Shown: in pieces, positions 10,953-21,950 of the stretch | Position numbering within the stretch: the stretch's first letter is position 1 | How the letters are laid out: each line of letters begins with the position of its first letter | NCBI GenBank assembly: GCA_033782935.1 | Contig: JAWQEG010000066.1 | Span: 1-64,000, forward strand | Source: Petrolisthes cinctipes | Lineage: Eukaryota; Arthropoda; Malacostraca; Decapoda; Porcellanidae | Reading direction: 5' to 3' | Length of the DNA: 64,000 bases | The notes under the pieces: model-generated | Database searches by the model: none | What the model was told of the DNA's origin: nothing | Seen by the model: the letters and a program-made list of their open reading frames with translations, nothing else | Translations under genes and position numbers: made by a program

Positions 10953-11366
10953 ATGGAGGAGGACATCGCCACCTGTTCCTGCTCCACCTCCACCACCACC
11001 AAAGATGACACCACCGACGATAACATGGACCTGGAAGATGGAGGGGGATGGCAGACGGCGGGGAGGAGGAAGAGGAGTAGAAAGACAGACAGTCCAACAA
11101 CCAAACCACCACCTACTGTCTCCGTAGAGTGGTGGAAGTCTGTCTCTCCACGTCTCGACCTCTTCTCTCAACACATCTCACGCTACAGGAACCTCGTCGT
11201 CTTCCTGGTTCGGGAGGTGTGTACAAGCAGAGGGACACCGTCTGCTTGTCCACTCTCCAAATGGACATCCCCCCGACCTCCTGCCTGCCGACCTCCACAT
11301 CGCAGAAGAGCAAGACACAGTGAAGAGCGTAAAGAGACATTAGTGATCAGTCTTAATGCCCCTTAG
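10953..11366 (+). CDS. Unassigned ORF, possibly the N-terminus of a retroelement ORF1
   Basis: A 137-codon open frame from the ATG at 10953 (MEEDIATCSCS...) to a TAG at 11364-11366. It starts with an acidic Ser/Thr-rich region, then GGGWQTAGRRKRSRK, a Trp plus basic cluster that resembles the N-terminal regions of arthropod non-LTR ORF1 proteins. The rest has no domain I know. It lies between two inverted R1 repeats and upstream of no recognisable ORF2. It may be a truncated retroelement gag or a chance ORF. I assign no function. Confidence 0.35.
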   Translation: MEEDIATCSCSTSTTTKDDTTDDNMDLEDGGGWQTAGRRKRSRKTDSPTTKPPPTVSVEWWKSVSPRLDLFSQHISRYRNLVVFLVREVCTSRGTPSACPLSKWTSPRPPACRPPHRRRARHSEERKETLVISLNAP

Positions 11367-11944
11367 TGAGTGATAGACTAAGCCCAAACTAAAAAGAAGA
11401 AATTTATCTCCCACCGGTCTTGGTAGACTGTGATTAATAGTGGCCTAGCAGTCTATCAGAGAAGTGTCTCCCTCTCATTTTTTTACTCTGTTCGTGAGCA
11501 TTGCTATGATTAGTATTTTGTGTGTGTAAACATTGCTATTGTTTGTCTGAAAACCACTTCCTTATTATTACTGTACTTTATTTTTGTATTTGGTATTTTG
11601 GGATTGTGAATAGTGTTTTAGGGATTGTGTTCCGAGTCAGGGTTTTGTATTTTTGGATTGTTTAATGATATATTTAATTGTAGATATTTTAAACTATACT
11701 TTGCTTGATTTGCACTTCCAAAACTAATTTGACGTGGTAGGGAAATAAATTAAAGATGAAGTGGATTGTTTAATTAAAGGAACCTGTAGAGATGATCTGA
11801 TGGGTCCAGCTGTTCGTCAACTATACCCTAGCTACGCCGACATGTCAAGAAAATACCCCCTACATCGTCGTCAACTCACAACATAGAAGATGCCAGACCA
11901 TATTCCAAGATGCTGTAAGTGACGGTGTAGCTGCACTCCCCTGA
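11367..11944. other. Unassigned AT-rich sequence
   Basis: No recognisable gene or repeat. It could be a 3' untranslated remnant of the element carrying the ORF at 10953-11366. Confidence 0.4.
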
Positions 11945-11948
11945 TAGT

Positions 11949-12165
11949 GACGTGTATAAATAAGGTGTCGTCATCTAGTGGGACAGAAGAGAAGCTACGG
12001 TACCAACATCACCACGAAGCTCCACTGTCTCATCTAGTGCGACACCCAATAATCTCGGGGCCTCGCAAGAGTCACGGGCTACTGACAACCTACAGTCCTG
12101 AGGTTGAGGTATAGAAAAAAAAATAAAAAATAAATAAATAAAAAAATAAAAAAACAAAAAAAAAA
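11949..12165 (+). mobile_element. SINE-like repeat R1, copy 2
   Basis: Matches R1 copy 1 (9855-10020) in inverted orientation along its whole length. It begins GACGTGTATAAATAAGG and ends in a ~50-bp A-rich tail after GAGGTATAG. Confidence 0.8.
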
Positions 12166-12355
12166 ATAAAAAGAGAACTATAGGGTAGGAACATAGATTT
12201 TTGGGGACCTGTCCAGATTTCCTTACCAGCTCGTAATATTTGGTATCAAGTGTATATTTATAGCAGAGTTTATAGCTTCTAGTTTTGTGGAGGATCCGTC
12301 TGTATGTATGTTATAAGACTGTGTACCTAGAAAAAGTGACTGGTTAGATTTAGCA

Positions 12356-12970
12356 ATGGTGTTTAACATTCTTTGTAAACAAGGTGAGAGATATTCTGAG
12401 ATTCGAAATAGGGTTATCACAGAATTGGTTTGTGAGGTGGTTCTTCCAGATGAGGCATTGAGTTTGAGAGTATATGATCTTAGAGACTCGTGGGTGATGA
12501 GAAAACTCGAACTCGACCATGAGGAACTTGGGTTACAACATCAGGTACTTTTAGAACAGAACAATCCAGCAGTTAACCAATTTAATGTTAAATTAAAGTC
12601 ATTTGATATTATGAAACACTTAAAACTAATGCCTTTTATTGATGAAGAGGATCCTGAAGAATTTTTCATTCAGTATGAGAAGGTGGCAAAGAACTTTGAG
12701 TGGTTTGATAATTCTTGGGTAGCCATGATACAGACCGTACTTAAAGGCCCAGCTAGATTAGCAGTTTTATCCTTGCCAACAGATATGTGTAATGATTATG
12801 AGTCTGTGAAGAAGGAAATGTTGAACGCATATTAACTGATTCCAAAACATAACAGAGTCAAGTTTCATAGTATGAGGAAGTCTGATTCTCAATCCTATAT
12901 CGAGGTATCCGATGGCCTTTGTAAAATATTTGGACGATGGGTAAAGCAAAGCAATGTAAAATGTTACGAG
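12356..12970 (+). pseudogene. Ty3/gypsy gag, N-terminal and middle part (gypsy1)
   Basis: From the ATG at 12356 the frame runs 159 codons to a TAA at 12833-12835, then continues in the same register to about 12970. The middle reads FIDEEDPEEFFIQYEKVAKNF, ...VLKGPARLAVLSLP..., then KFHSMRKSDSQSYIE, the capsid-like gag region of invertebrate Ty3/gypsy elements. The TAA probably replaces a Glu codon before LIP. The gag reading resumes at about 15830 (LEQFKRELF...), so ~2.86 kb of foreign sequence is inserted at 12971-15829. The gag protein would form the particle that packages element RNA. This copy is dead. Confidence 0.8.
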
Positions 12971-13013
12971 TATCACTTATGGGTTCACCGAACCAAGCGT
13001 TGTGAGTTTGTGT

Positions 13014-13345
13014 TAGTCAGCCTCTGTTTGAAAAGGCAAGAGACCTTTTTAATGTGGAAACTTTTCCGTTTCATTCGTTCCTGATGTATATAACCTGGCT
13101 ATAGTTTTGGCGGGAAGAGAGGTTAAAACAGCAGACTGGAGTGTGGTGAGTCAGCCTTGGAGTCGCTGTCTAAGTGAAATATCACTTAGACAGCGACTCC
13201 AAGGCTGACTCACCACACTCCAGTCTGCTGTTTTAACCTCTCTTCCCGCCAAAACTATAGCCAGGTTATATACATCAGGAACGAATGAAACGGAAAAGTT
13301 TCCACATTAAAAAGGTCTCTTGCCTTTTCAAACAGAGGCTGACTA
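13014..13345. repeat. Perfect palindrome, 164-bp arms with a 4-bp spacer
   Basis: Positions 13014-13177 and 13182-13345 are exact inverted copies by my base-by-base reading, separated by AATA. The arms carry no recognisable domain. Perfect identity contrasts with the diverged repeats around it. It ends within a few bases of the long-TIR element at 13349. It may be a very recent event or a fold-back sequencing/assembly artefact. Confidence 0.9.
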
Positions 13346-13348
13346 TAC

Positions 13349-15430
13349 AGGGTGTATCGCGAGGTATATCATTAAATTACACCAGAGATATAAAATATAA
13401 TTTTAAGTATATTTTGTTCTATAAAGTATGCTGTGTGTGATCTCAGTAAAGTACAATGAATACTGATAGAAACTATTTTAACTTGTGTTGTCCAATGGCG
13501 GTGAGCGTCGGAGGGAGTAGTAGCCTAATATGTTTTCGGACCAAAGAGGCCTTATTTATTTTATCTTAATAAGTTTTTATCATGATTGCAATATTTATGT
13601 GATGTTGTATAACGTACATTGAATCATATTTTCAATGCAGAGGATTAATACCAGGCCTGTATAAGAAGAAAATCCGTGAAATGTACGGAAATGCTAAGAT
13701 TTGCAGCTGGTATTGTAACGCTCCTTTTTATTTTTATTCAATGGATCTCTTTGAGTTACCCCTTTCATTTTTTTTTCTTGTTCATCCTCGAGTTGAAGTC
13801 ATGGCCGAAGAAAAAGAAAATGTGAGAGTAGTTATTACTGGTAATGTATAATGTTTGTATATATATAATATAGACATGTTAGTTATTATAATAGGTAAGA
13901 AATTAATTATGTGTATGTATTTTGGGGAGATGGGTTGATCAGGAGGACGTGGTAATAACCATGATGTAAGGAGTATGAGTTATTGCATCAGCTTATATGG
14001 AGTCTTTAAAACAATGTATGTTATTTCCTGATTAGCATAATGGGTAGTTAACTAACCTCCGAGACCACTTACCTGACTCACCCTATCTCCTATCTTATTT
14101 TTAAAACTCACTACAAAAGTAATTAGCAGTCCCAGAGGGTTATTGACGAAGAATTAATGTTCCAATATTTCGTTGAGCTTGGGGGAGAACTCATTCTCTC
14201 TCCGGCTTCCCCTTCAAACAGGTACGGTTGAAAACAGTCTGTGTTAACTATAATAATTAGTGTACTTAAAGAAATAATAATATTCCATAACTAAAGAGTA
14301 AGTGTCTAATAAGTGCTTGATGTGTTGAAATTAATAATTTGCCCTATGATGACAGTGATAAATTAAGATTGATTCTCTCTCCGGCTTCCCCTTCAAACAG
14401 GTGGTGTTCTGATCCATGAGGTCGTACGAGTCAAAGATATCTGGGAAAGTTAATTCTTAGAGGTAGTTCTCGTTATCCATATTACGGTTCGGGGTACATT
14501 GCCCGCCGTGAGTGGTTATTTCTGTGTGATTAATTTCTATGTGATTTCCTTTGTCATTCTTTGGTGAACTTATTTTCTTGTACATGTGTTCTTGGTAGGA
14601 TTAAGTTTAATTCTAAGTATAGTTATAAGTTTAATTCTAAGTATAGTTCTAAGTCTAATTCTAAGTATAATTCTAAGTTAAATTCTAAGTATAATTCTAA
14701 GTTAAATTCTAAGTATAATTCTAAGTTAAATTCTAAGTATAATTCTAAGTTAAATTCTAAGTATAGTTATAAGGTTGATTCTGGTCATCATTGTTCTTAT
14801 TTTTTTTTTTAGTTAATTCCAAGCTAAAGTTCCGCATAATTATCATTTATAGTAGATTCTTCATTAATATCGTGTGTGTGTAATAAATTCCTTGGGAAAA
14901 CTCTATAGACATCTTAGTGTATTTGCCCCCATTCCTATATCATTCTCAATTCTCCTACCGCCTGGCCGGGACGAGGAAGGCTTAAAAAGATACCAATATT
15001 TTTTTTTATGTTAACGCTCATTCATTATCAATATATTTCCGAGTCGTTACAGTATTATGTCGGTAAAGTTTACCTAACCTCCAAAAGATATTAATCATAT
15101 TTCATCGAATATTATTTATAGGGGCCTGGTATTAATCCTCTGCATTGAAAATATGATTCATTGTACGTTATAGAACATCACAAAAATATTGCAATCATGA
15201 TAAAACTTATTAAGATGAAATAAATAAGGCCTCTTTGGTCCGAAAACATATTAGGCTACCACTCCCTCCGACGCTCACCGCCATTGGACAACACAAGTTA
15301 AAATAGTTTTTATCAGTATTCATTGTACTTTACTGAGATCACACACAGCATAGTTTATAGAACAAAATATACTTAAAATTATATTTTATATCTCTGGTGT
15401 AATTTAATTATATACCTCGCGATACACCAT
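13349..15430. mobile_element. 2.1-kb element with ~310-bp terminal inverted repeats
   Basis: The left ~310 bp (GGTGTATCGCGAGGTATAT inward, to about 13660) reappear inverted at 15120-15430 with a few percent differences. The interior has no transposase-like ORF. It contains a 24-bp minisatellite and a duplicated CTCCGGCTTCCCCTTCAAAC segment near 14200 and 14380. It looks like a non-autonomous DNA transposon. The superfamily and target duplication are unclear. Confidence 0.8.
14605..14775. repeat. 24-bp minisatellite
   Basis: About seven copies of a unit alternating AATTCTAAGTATA and AATTCTAAGTTA. Its apparent NSKYNSKL peptide repeat is a by-product. Confidence 0.9.
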
Positions 15431-15829
15431 ATATATATATATATATACTGGTATATCTGACTGTTAACGGGTATAACTTATTGTGATTCTACTTCGTCTG
15501 TTCAGTGTCAGTGTGGGTGATGACAGCCACTTCCAAACATTAAGCCATATTTTCTTCGTACGATGTTGGTGACGGTTCTGTGAGTAGGGTTACTGATTTA
15601 TTTGTTATTAAGGGTGTTTATTAGCTATTAATTAAGGGTGTTTATTGTTATTTGTCTTTCTGGTTAGATCTGTACATAGTGTAATATGTTTCCTTATAAA
15701 GTTAGCTCATTAAATTATATGATATCTTTTCCTAGTATTCGACTTCCTCTCAGTAATTTACGTTTCCAGTAGTAGTGGTGATTATTGTGTTGTGAACTCC
15801 CCTAAGTTCGTAACAAAATACTTTCCAGG

Positions 15830-16430
15830 AGCTCACTTAACTAGTAATTCTTGAACAGTTTAAAAGAGAGTTGTTCCTAGGGAAATACAACTTCATTTAG
15901 AAGAGATCACAAAAATACGTAAGACCTTAGCAGACACCTATGCCCTAGGATGAATTCTATTTGGTCACAAGGTCATTCCAAGGTTATTGTAACTAGGGAC
16001 AAAGGTGGTACACTGGCAGGTGAAGTTACTGCATATCAAACTAAAAATAATGTGGGTTCAGAAAAACAAAGTAAGTTTGATTCGAAAAGTAGTTTTAACT
16101 TTTTACTGCAAGAAACATGGACATGTTATTTCTATTTACTCAATTGTCCCTCTTTTCTTTCTATTTCCTTCCTGCTTGCTGTCTCACCTTTATCACCTTT
16201 TTCTGGCGCTATATGACCTCACTGTTGTGGCGCCTAATATCAATCAATCAATCAATATTTCTCTTTGCCCTAAGTTAAAAGCAGAGAATAAGGAAGAGCC
16301 TGTGCTCTCATTTGGTCAGTTGGAAGAGGTGGACACAACCTTAGATACTGATTGAACTAAAGGAGTTTCATTTGAACCTGTTATGTCCGAAGGTATAGTC
16401 TGTTCCACATAAACTGTCGGAGAGAAACTG
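15830..16430 (+). pseudogene. Ty3/gypsy gag C-terminus with degenerate zinc knuckle (gypsy1)
   Basis: Gag reading resumes with LEQFKRELF and KTLADTYAL and reaches TFYCKKHGHVIS. It then crosses a ~126-bp retroelement scrap (16133-16258) and continues LCPKLKAENKEEPVLSFGQL. With the scrap taken out the zinc knuckle is C-X4-H-X4-C, but the first Cys of CX2C is replaced by Thr. After the TGA near 16353 a short RETGIS segment may be the remains of the protease DTGA motif; this is a weak call. Several stops are present. Confidence 0.65.
16133..16258 (+). mobile_element. Retroelement 3' scrap R2, copy 1, with (AATC)n tail
   Basis: A block ending GTTGTGGCGCCTAATATCAA plus AATC repeats, inserted in the gag zinc-knuckle coding region with a TATTTCT duplication on both sides. 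It matches an inverted copy at 21845-21950. The end resembles the 3' end of family B, so R2 is a related LINE or a SINE using the same machinery. Confidence 0.75.
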
Positions 16431-17100
16431 GCATTTCCTGTTTCTAAAATGAGTCAAAGGCTGAACGCAGGTGACATTAGAAGGATTATCACCCTCTCTT
16501 CTGAGAGCAACATCCTTCCCTGAGAGAGAGAGAGAGAGAGATCGTAAGTATCATTTTATACCTATGTATTATTTAAAAACGATGCATTACTTGAAAATTA
16601 TGTAAGGCCGATTTATACACACACACACACACACACACACTCCTGTAAAGTATAGTCTCTATTGAAACTTGACATGAAGATAATGTGTGACATGGTGTGA
16701 CTCTTGGGTGAGTATTGTCTGATATGAATGTTAATAAAGAGAAGGTGAAAATATAGCCCATCCATGGAGATGCCTCCATTAATGTATGAGTAGAGCAGTG
16801 AGTACTTGTACTGATAGTGTTTGTTCAGGTGCACGCTTGGTGTCAGCCGTCAGGTCAAGATTAGTGATGCTTTTGATCTGACGACACTTGCAGGCCTCCG
16901 GGAATGCCTTGGTCTTGTTGATGCCTAAAAAATATATTGTCTAATTCTATTTAAGTAATACTTTCTGCCATAATATTATTTAATTCCACATCCAGTCCAG
17001 GCATATGAAGCTAAAAATAACATTTATAAAGATAGAATATCATATAAAAATTGTAACGGACCAGCCAAGCCTTCGTGACTCCAGACAGAGTGTACTTCAG
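16430..17100. other. Degenerate gypsy1 interior, no readable domain
   Basis: This should hold protease and the front of RT if gypsy1 is colinear, but I can read neither. It contains (GA)n near 16522-16540 and (CA)n near 16619-16640. Confidence 0.4.
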
Positions 17101-17104
17101 ACGG

Positions 17105-17807
17105 AGTATGGCAGTATTGAGTTTTACTCTTTAAACTCAACAACGTACCAGCAACTTTCCATCGAGCTACGTGAACAAGGTGACGTCACCACTGCCAAGC
17201 GTCTATGCATATCTGGATGATTTGATCATTATTGGAACCACATGGGAGGAACACCTCAACTGACCTCGGAAGCTGTTCACAAGTCTAGCAGAGTTTTGAT
17301 TCTCATTAACTTTTACTAAAAGTGAGTTTGGTAGAGGAGCTGTCACTTTCATAGGGCATGTGATCGGACAAGGAATGCTGGCTCCGTTCATGGGAAGATA
17401 GAAGCTCCTCAACAACTGCCCGTTCCATCTAATCGGAAAGCTCTATGCTAATTTCTAGGAATGGCCGGATACTATAGCTCCATCAGCATAAACCTTATAA
17501 GTTCATCGAGGCAATATCAGTGGACCGAGAATTGTCAAAGTGCATTTAAAAGGGTTCGTGATTGATTAACTTGTGCTCTAGTGCTACGACTACCAACATT
17601 TAATAAACAGTTTGTAATTCATATTGATGCAAGTGATATTGGAGCAGGAGCTGTATTACAGCAAAAAAGTGATGATGTTGATGATGTACTACCTCCAGTT
17701 TGATATTTTTCTGTGAGATTCAAGAAACATCAACATAGTTATGTCACAGTGGAAAAAGAGGCTCTATAGGAGTATTGTCTGCTTTAGATAAGTTTGAGGT
17801 ATATAAT
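17105..17807 (+). pseudogene. Ty3/gypsy reverse transcriptase and RNase H remnant (gypsy1)
   Basis: Shifting between frames, the translation gives LNNVPATFHRAT, then YLDDLIIIGTTWEEHL (the catalytic YLDD box), TFIGHVIGQGMLAP, MAGYYSSIS, QYQWTENCQSAF, FVIHIDASDIGAGAVLQQ (RNase H Asp) and YVTVEKEAL (RNase H Glu). These are the palm, thumb and RNase H signatures of Ty3/gypsy pol. Multiple in-frame stops show it is dead. It breaks off at FEVYN, where the LTR of gypsy2 begins, so gypsy2 probably inserted into this gene. It is likely the same element as the gag remnant at 12356. Confidence 0.85.
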
Positions 17808-18281
17808 TGTGGTCCACCTCATCCACAGAATGAGAAACAGAAATCAACCGTTGTTGAGGTGGTCACTTGTGTATGGTGACTATCTGGTGGCTCACCTAAC
17901 CACGTAATGTAGGTTCCAGGTGGAAAGAAACACCTGTAAAGTCCAGTGGGTTTATTAAGCACAGGATAAAGAGGAGAGGGGCAATGTGTACGTGTTGCCC
18001 TGCCGAGGCCGTGAGCTAATGTAAAGCATTGTGGGTAATGCGTTGTTGCCATGTGTGTATCTAGGCAGTGTTGCTTTATTAAGTGATACACACATGTGGA
18101 ATACAGTTATATCAACATATGTATGTAATGTACATGCATGATGAATACATATTATATGTCTGTAAGTATGAGAGGGTAGATTAAAGTGCATATGCAATAT
18201 GAGTACTGTTCCATACTTAGTACCACTGTATGTATGTACATGCTAGCGGTGGCGGGAGTTTGGATGTTTCTCGTATCTTCA
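17808..18281 (-). mobile_element. Probable 3' LTR of gypsy2
   Basis: On the minus strand a purine run (18296-18282) is followed by TGAAGATACG, and the block ends ...GGACCACA near 17808, giving the TG...CA ends of an LTR of ~475 bp. Two AATAAA signals lie inside. No second LTR was found to confirm it. Confidence 0.6.
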
Positions 18282-18296
18282 CTTCCCTCCCCCTTC
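18282..18296 (-). promoter_or_regulatory. Polypurine tract of gypsy2
   Basis: GAAGGGGGAGGGAAG on the minus strand, directly before the putative LTR and 14 bp past the pol stop codon, as expected for the plus-strand primer site. Confidence 0.65.
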
Positions 18297-18310
18297 AAGC
18301 TTGTAACACG

Positions 18311-21230
18311 TTATTGAGCTGACTCTTTTTTCTTGAGCCGTTCCGACCTCCGTTGGGTCGTGGGGGCAGTTAAAGACTCTGTTTCCGGGTCCGTGCAAAA
18401 CACAGGGGTCTCAGGGATATGGTGGAGAGGGTCAACACTAGGAGGATTCACTGGGCAAAGGAAGCGACGGTTCCTCCAATACACTCGACCACTGGGTAGA
18501 CGAGCCGCATAATCCCTTGACTTGCCATGGCTCACAACGACCCCAACCTTGTCCCATCGGTGAGAAGTCGGGTCTTGAATTTGCACTGTGTTGCCGACTC
18601 TCAACCTGGGGAGGGGGTGTGCATGCCGGTCATATTGCATCTGTACCAGCCCTGCACGGGCTGCTGCACGACGGTCACAGTCCTCGGTCTTGGCTTGCCA
18701 CTCTGCTGCGAAGGACTGGGGGTGAGCAGGGACACAAGACCGTAGTGGGTGACCATACAGAATTTGTGCTGGGGAGCGACCAGTGAAGTTCGGAGTATTA
18801 CGGAGCTCCAGCAGTCCTCGATCAAAATCCTCACAGTCAATGTTACCTGTAGGAGCCGTCTTCATGATGAGGTACTTGATGGACTTGACGGCAGCCTCAG
18901 CATAATCGTTGGACTGTGGGTAATGTGGGGAGGAGACCAGGTGATTGACTCCCAATCATTCCATGAAGTCCTGGAAATCACTGCTGGTAAACTGTGGGCC
19001 CCAATCCGTAAGGAATCTGAGGGGCACACCAACTTCCCTGAAGTAGTGACAGAAGATCCTGATGGTGTTGTGGGCAGTGGTATCACCTTTGCAGGGGACG
19101 ACAACGGGCCAACCTGAGAGTCGGTCAGTGACAACAAGGAAGGATTTCCCTTCTACAGCGAAGAAGTCTGCTGATACGGACTCAAAGGGCCTCATTGGAT
19201 TGTCGTCGTTGACCAGGGGTTCCTGCTGTTGACTTGGCTGTAGGACCTGACATGGCCCACAGGCTTGGACTTTGCTGGTGATGTCTGCGTCGATCCCAGG
19301 CCAGAAGACAGCTTGTCATGCCCGGCGCTTGATGGCTTCCACACCTCGGTGACTGTCGTGGAGGCGAGCCAACGTGCGGCGGCGGAGGGCTTCAGGAACC
19401 ACAACTCTTACTCCATAGAGGACGAGCCCACCATCCGTTGACAGGTGATCACGGAGCTTCCAAAAGTGGAGTAACAAGTTGTGTAGGTAATACCGGTTGC
19501 TTGGGGAACCTGAGGTGACACACTTATGCAGGCAGATGTACTCAGGATCCACTGGCTGCATCTCAAAGTTTCTGGAGAGTCCTGTCCCTGTCCTGTGGGG
19601 TAGAGTTGGCATTAGCAGTGACAGCATTGACCGTAACGATGGCCCTGAGGTGTGCTGTGGCAGCTGCACATATCATCTCTTCCTCTGGCGTCGGGTGGCT
19701 GACAGGTGCTCGTGACAGTGCATCTGGGATGCGGAGCAACTTGCCTGCACACCAGATGGCTGTGAAGAGGTAGGGCGTGACTCTTTCCTTTAGACATTAG
19801 AGGCCAGGGTTCTCAACTGCGTCCAATGAATAATTGTTGAGTATTGGGATGAGTGGCCGATGGTCCGTCACGAGGGTGAAGTGTTGTACACCAATGAGGT
19901 AGAATTTGCACTTGGACATAGCCCAGACCATGGCTAACCTTTCCAGTTCGATGGTTGCATAGCGAGATTCTGTGTCACGGAAGAACCTCGAATCACACTG
20001 GACTAGACGAAGGCAGTTGTTTCCATGATCTTGTAGAAGAGCGTATCCGACTCCAGTGAGACGTGACGCATCAGTCTGGAAGATCACTGGGAGAGAAGGG
20101 TCAAATGGGGCTAAGACAGGTGGACTGACCAGAGCAGCTTTAACCCAGCCAAAAGCCTAATCATGGTCAGCAGTCCATGTAAATGACCTCTTCAGGCTTA
20201 TCAGGGGGCATAGAGGCTGAGCTGCTGCGGCAATGTAGGGGGTGGGTGAATTCCGCCAGCTGGTTCACCAGACCCATGAACGAACGGAGGTCAGTGAAGT
20301 TGGCTGGTGTCGGAAAATCCTTGATGGCACGGATTTTACCTGGGTCAGCTGAGATGCCCTGTCCTTAGAGTATGTACCCACAGAAGTTCATGCTAGATGC
20401 GGCGGCCACAAACTTATCCCTGTTGAGTGTGATCCCATATTCTCGGCACTTCGTGAATACTTCGTTGACCCGTTGGAGGTGTGTGGTGAAGTCCTCATCG
20501 TAGAGTAGCACGTCATCCACGACTTTAACACAATTCTGTATGCCATGTCACCTCGGAGGCAGAAGGCATTGCCTGTTGCTGAGAAACCCATGTGGCCCCG
20601 GCAGTGCTGGAAACGACCGTATGGTGTGATAAAAGTCGTCAGGTGCTGGTCCTCTTCTGCCAGTTCCATTAGCCAGTATCTACTGAGAGCGTCCACTGTA
20701 GTGAAGTGTCTTGCGGCAGGATTCACACTGCGGATGGCTTCAAATGGTGTTGGTGATGGATGAGTTGGGCGAGAAACATGGCTGTCGAGCTTGGTGAGGT
20801 CTACTGTGAGGCGAACTTCAGCGTTGTTATTGGCTACGACCACGAGGGGGTGACACTACTCCGAAGGTTCGTCACCAGTAGTTTGATAATCCTTTGTTCC
20901 ACAAGTGAGTCCAACTCATTCTTTACCTTGTCCCTAAAGGCAAAGGGGATCTGGCGCGGAGTGTGGATGGCAAAGGGTATTGCATCGTCTCTGAGGTGGA
21001 TCCTCATTGGGGGCCCTTTCATTGGCTTGAATAGCTCTGCCCACATTTCTCTCCTCCTCTTCCTCTAACATCCCCCCTCCCTCCTTCTGCAACTGTTGCC
21101 AGATCCGATGAGGCCCAAACCAAGTCACTGATGGATGGGGTGTGGACCCTTGATCTGTCCGGAGCTGTACTACTATAGGTTTCAGAGGCCGTGTGTCGCT
21201 GTTTTTCGGGGATAACTTATTAACCAACAG
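18311..21230 (-). pseudogene. Ty3/gypsy pol: RT, RNase H and integrase (gypsy2)
   Basis: A pol polyprotein read on the minus strand in broken frames. RT spans about 21070-20390 (PPMRIHLRDDAIPFA, IPFAFRDKVKNELDSLVEQ, EVRLTVDLTKLDSHVSRP, ITPYGRFQHCRGHMGFSATG). RNase H is at 20087-19797 (QTDASRLTGVGYALLQDHG, ATIELERLAMVWA, LVTDHRPLIPIL). Integrase is at about 19420-18310, with an HHCC zinc site (HDSHRGVEAIKRR, then CGPC), the DDE core (SADFFAVEGKSF, FLTDWGPQFTS, SNDYAEAAVKSIKYL) and a C-terminal RLRVGNTVQIQDP block. It resembles the K02A2.6-type pol widespread in invertebrates. Several stops and frameshifts are present, and gag and the 5' LTR are missing. Confidence 0.9.
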
Positions 21231-21400
21231 TCTGATCAGTATGATATTTTGCCACAGATTGTTTCACACCGTCCACTAATTTTCGGCGATATACTTCAAT
21301 ACCATAAGTGGATATTAAAATTATTTTACTTAGAGTCGCGAGCCTTAAGTCAGACGCCAGCCAGTATTCATGAAAGGGAAACGAACGAGATATCTATGAC
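21186..21400 (+). repeat. Dispersed repeat R3, copy 1
   Basis: About 200 bp that recur inverted at 43090-43290. Shared blocks include TTGCCACAGAT followed by TTTCACACC, and ATCAGTATGAT. It overlaps or abuts the truncated 5' end of gypsy2 pol. No coding capacity is recognised. Confidence 0.7.
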
Positions 21401-21508
21401 GTAACACTGAAGCTCCACCCAACCCCCTATTTCTCTCCATCCCTCACCCACCTTTCTCTCTCTCCCTCCTTCCCCCATCTCTCTCTCCCTCCTTTTTTTT
21501 GTTTTTTT

Positions 21509-21660
21509 CTATACCTCAACCTCGTGACTTTAGGCTGTCAGTAGCCCGTGACTCTTGCAGGCCCCGATATTATTGGGTGACGCAGTGGAGCTTAATGGTG
21601 ATGTTGGTACCGTAGCTTCTCTTCTGCCCCACTAGATGACGACACCTTATTTATACACGT
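21509..21660 (-). mobile_element. SINE-like repeat R1, copy 3
   Basis: The same unit as 9855-10020 and 11949-12165 with some internal deletion. The A-rich tail appears as a T run at 21493-21508. Confidence 0.78.
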
Positions 21661-21844
21661 GTCTCTCTCTCAGACACATACGGCAACAGGTGGTGTGTTT
21701 TTGTGGTTGTTCAAATCATGGCCACCATGTTAAGTCATTGTCCTCGTGGCTGCAGAAATATGTTTGTCTTCCGACAACCGTCTTCTGCCGAAAAAAAACA
21801 AAAAACAGCTGGGCTTAGGAGAAGGTGATAAATAAGGTGGACTA
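21661..21844. other. Unassigned sequence
   Basis: Nothing recognisable between two retroelement scraps. Confidence 0.4.
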
Positions 21845-21950
21845 CAAACACGAGGGATTTGATTGATATTAGGTGGCGCAACAGCGAGGTCAAATAGCAC
21901 TAGGAAAAGGTGATAGAGAGGTGTGACAGCAAGCAAGACAGAAATAGGAA
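21845..21950 (-). mobile_element. Retroelement 3' scrap R2, copy 2
   Basis: On the minus strand this matches 16150-16250, including GCTTGCTGTC and the GCGCCACCTAATATCAATC end. Confidence 0.75.

Noticed and set aside
10720..11112. N-terminal extension of the minus-strand frame upstream of the Tc1 transposase
   Set aside because: The sequence is Trp/Arg/Val-rich low complexity antisense to the plus-strand ORF at 10953 and lacks the expected helix-turn-helix domains.
9855..12114. R1 copies as terminal inverted repeats of one DNA transposon containing the Tc1 transposase
   Set aside because: R1 also occurs alone three more times, always with an A-rich outer tail, which fits a retroelement better. 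The enclosed span is also too long and contains an unrelated ORF.
14561..14812. 83-codon frame with NSKYNSKL peptide repeats
   Set aside because: By-product of a 24-bp minisatellite inside a non-coding TIR element.
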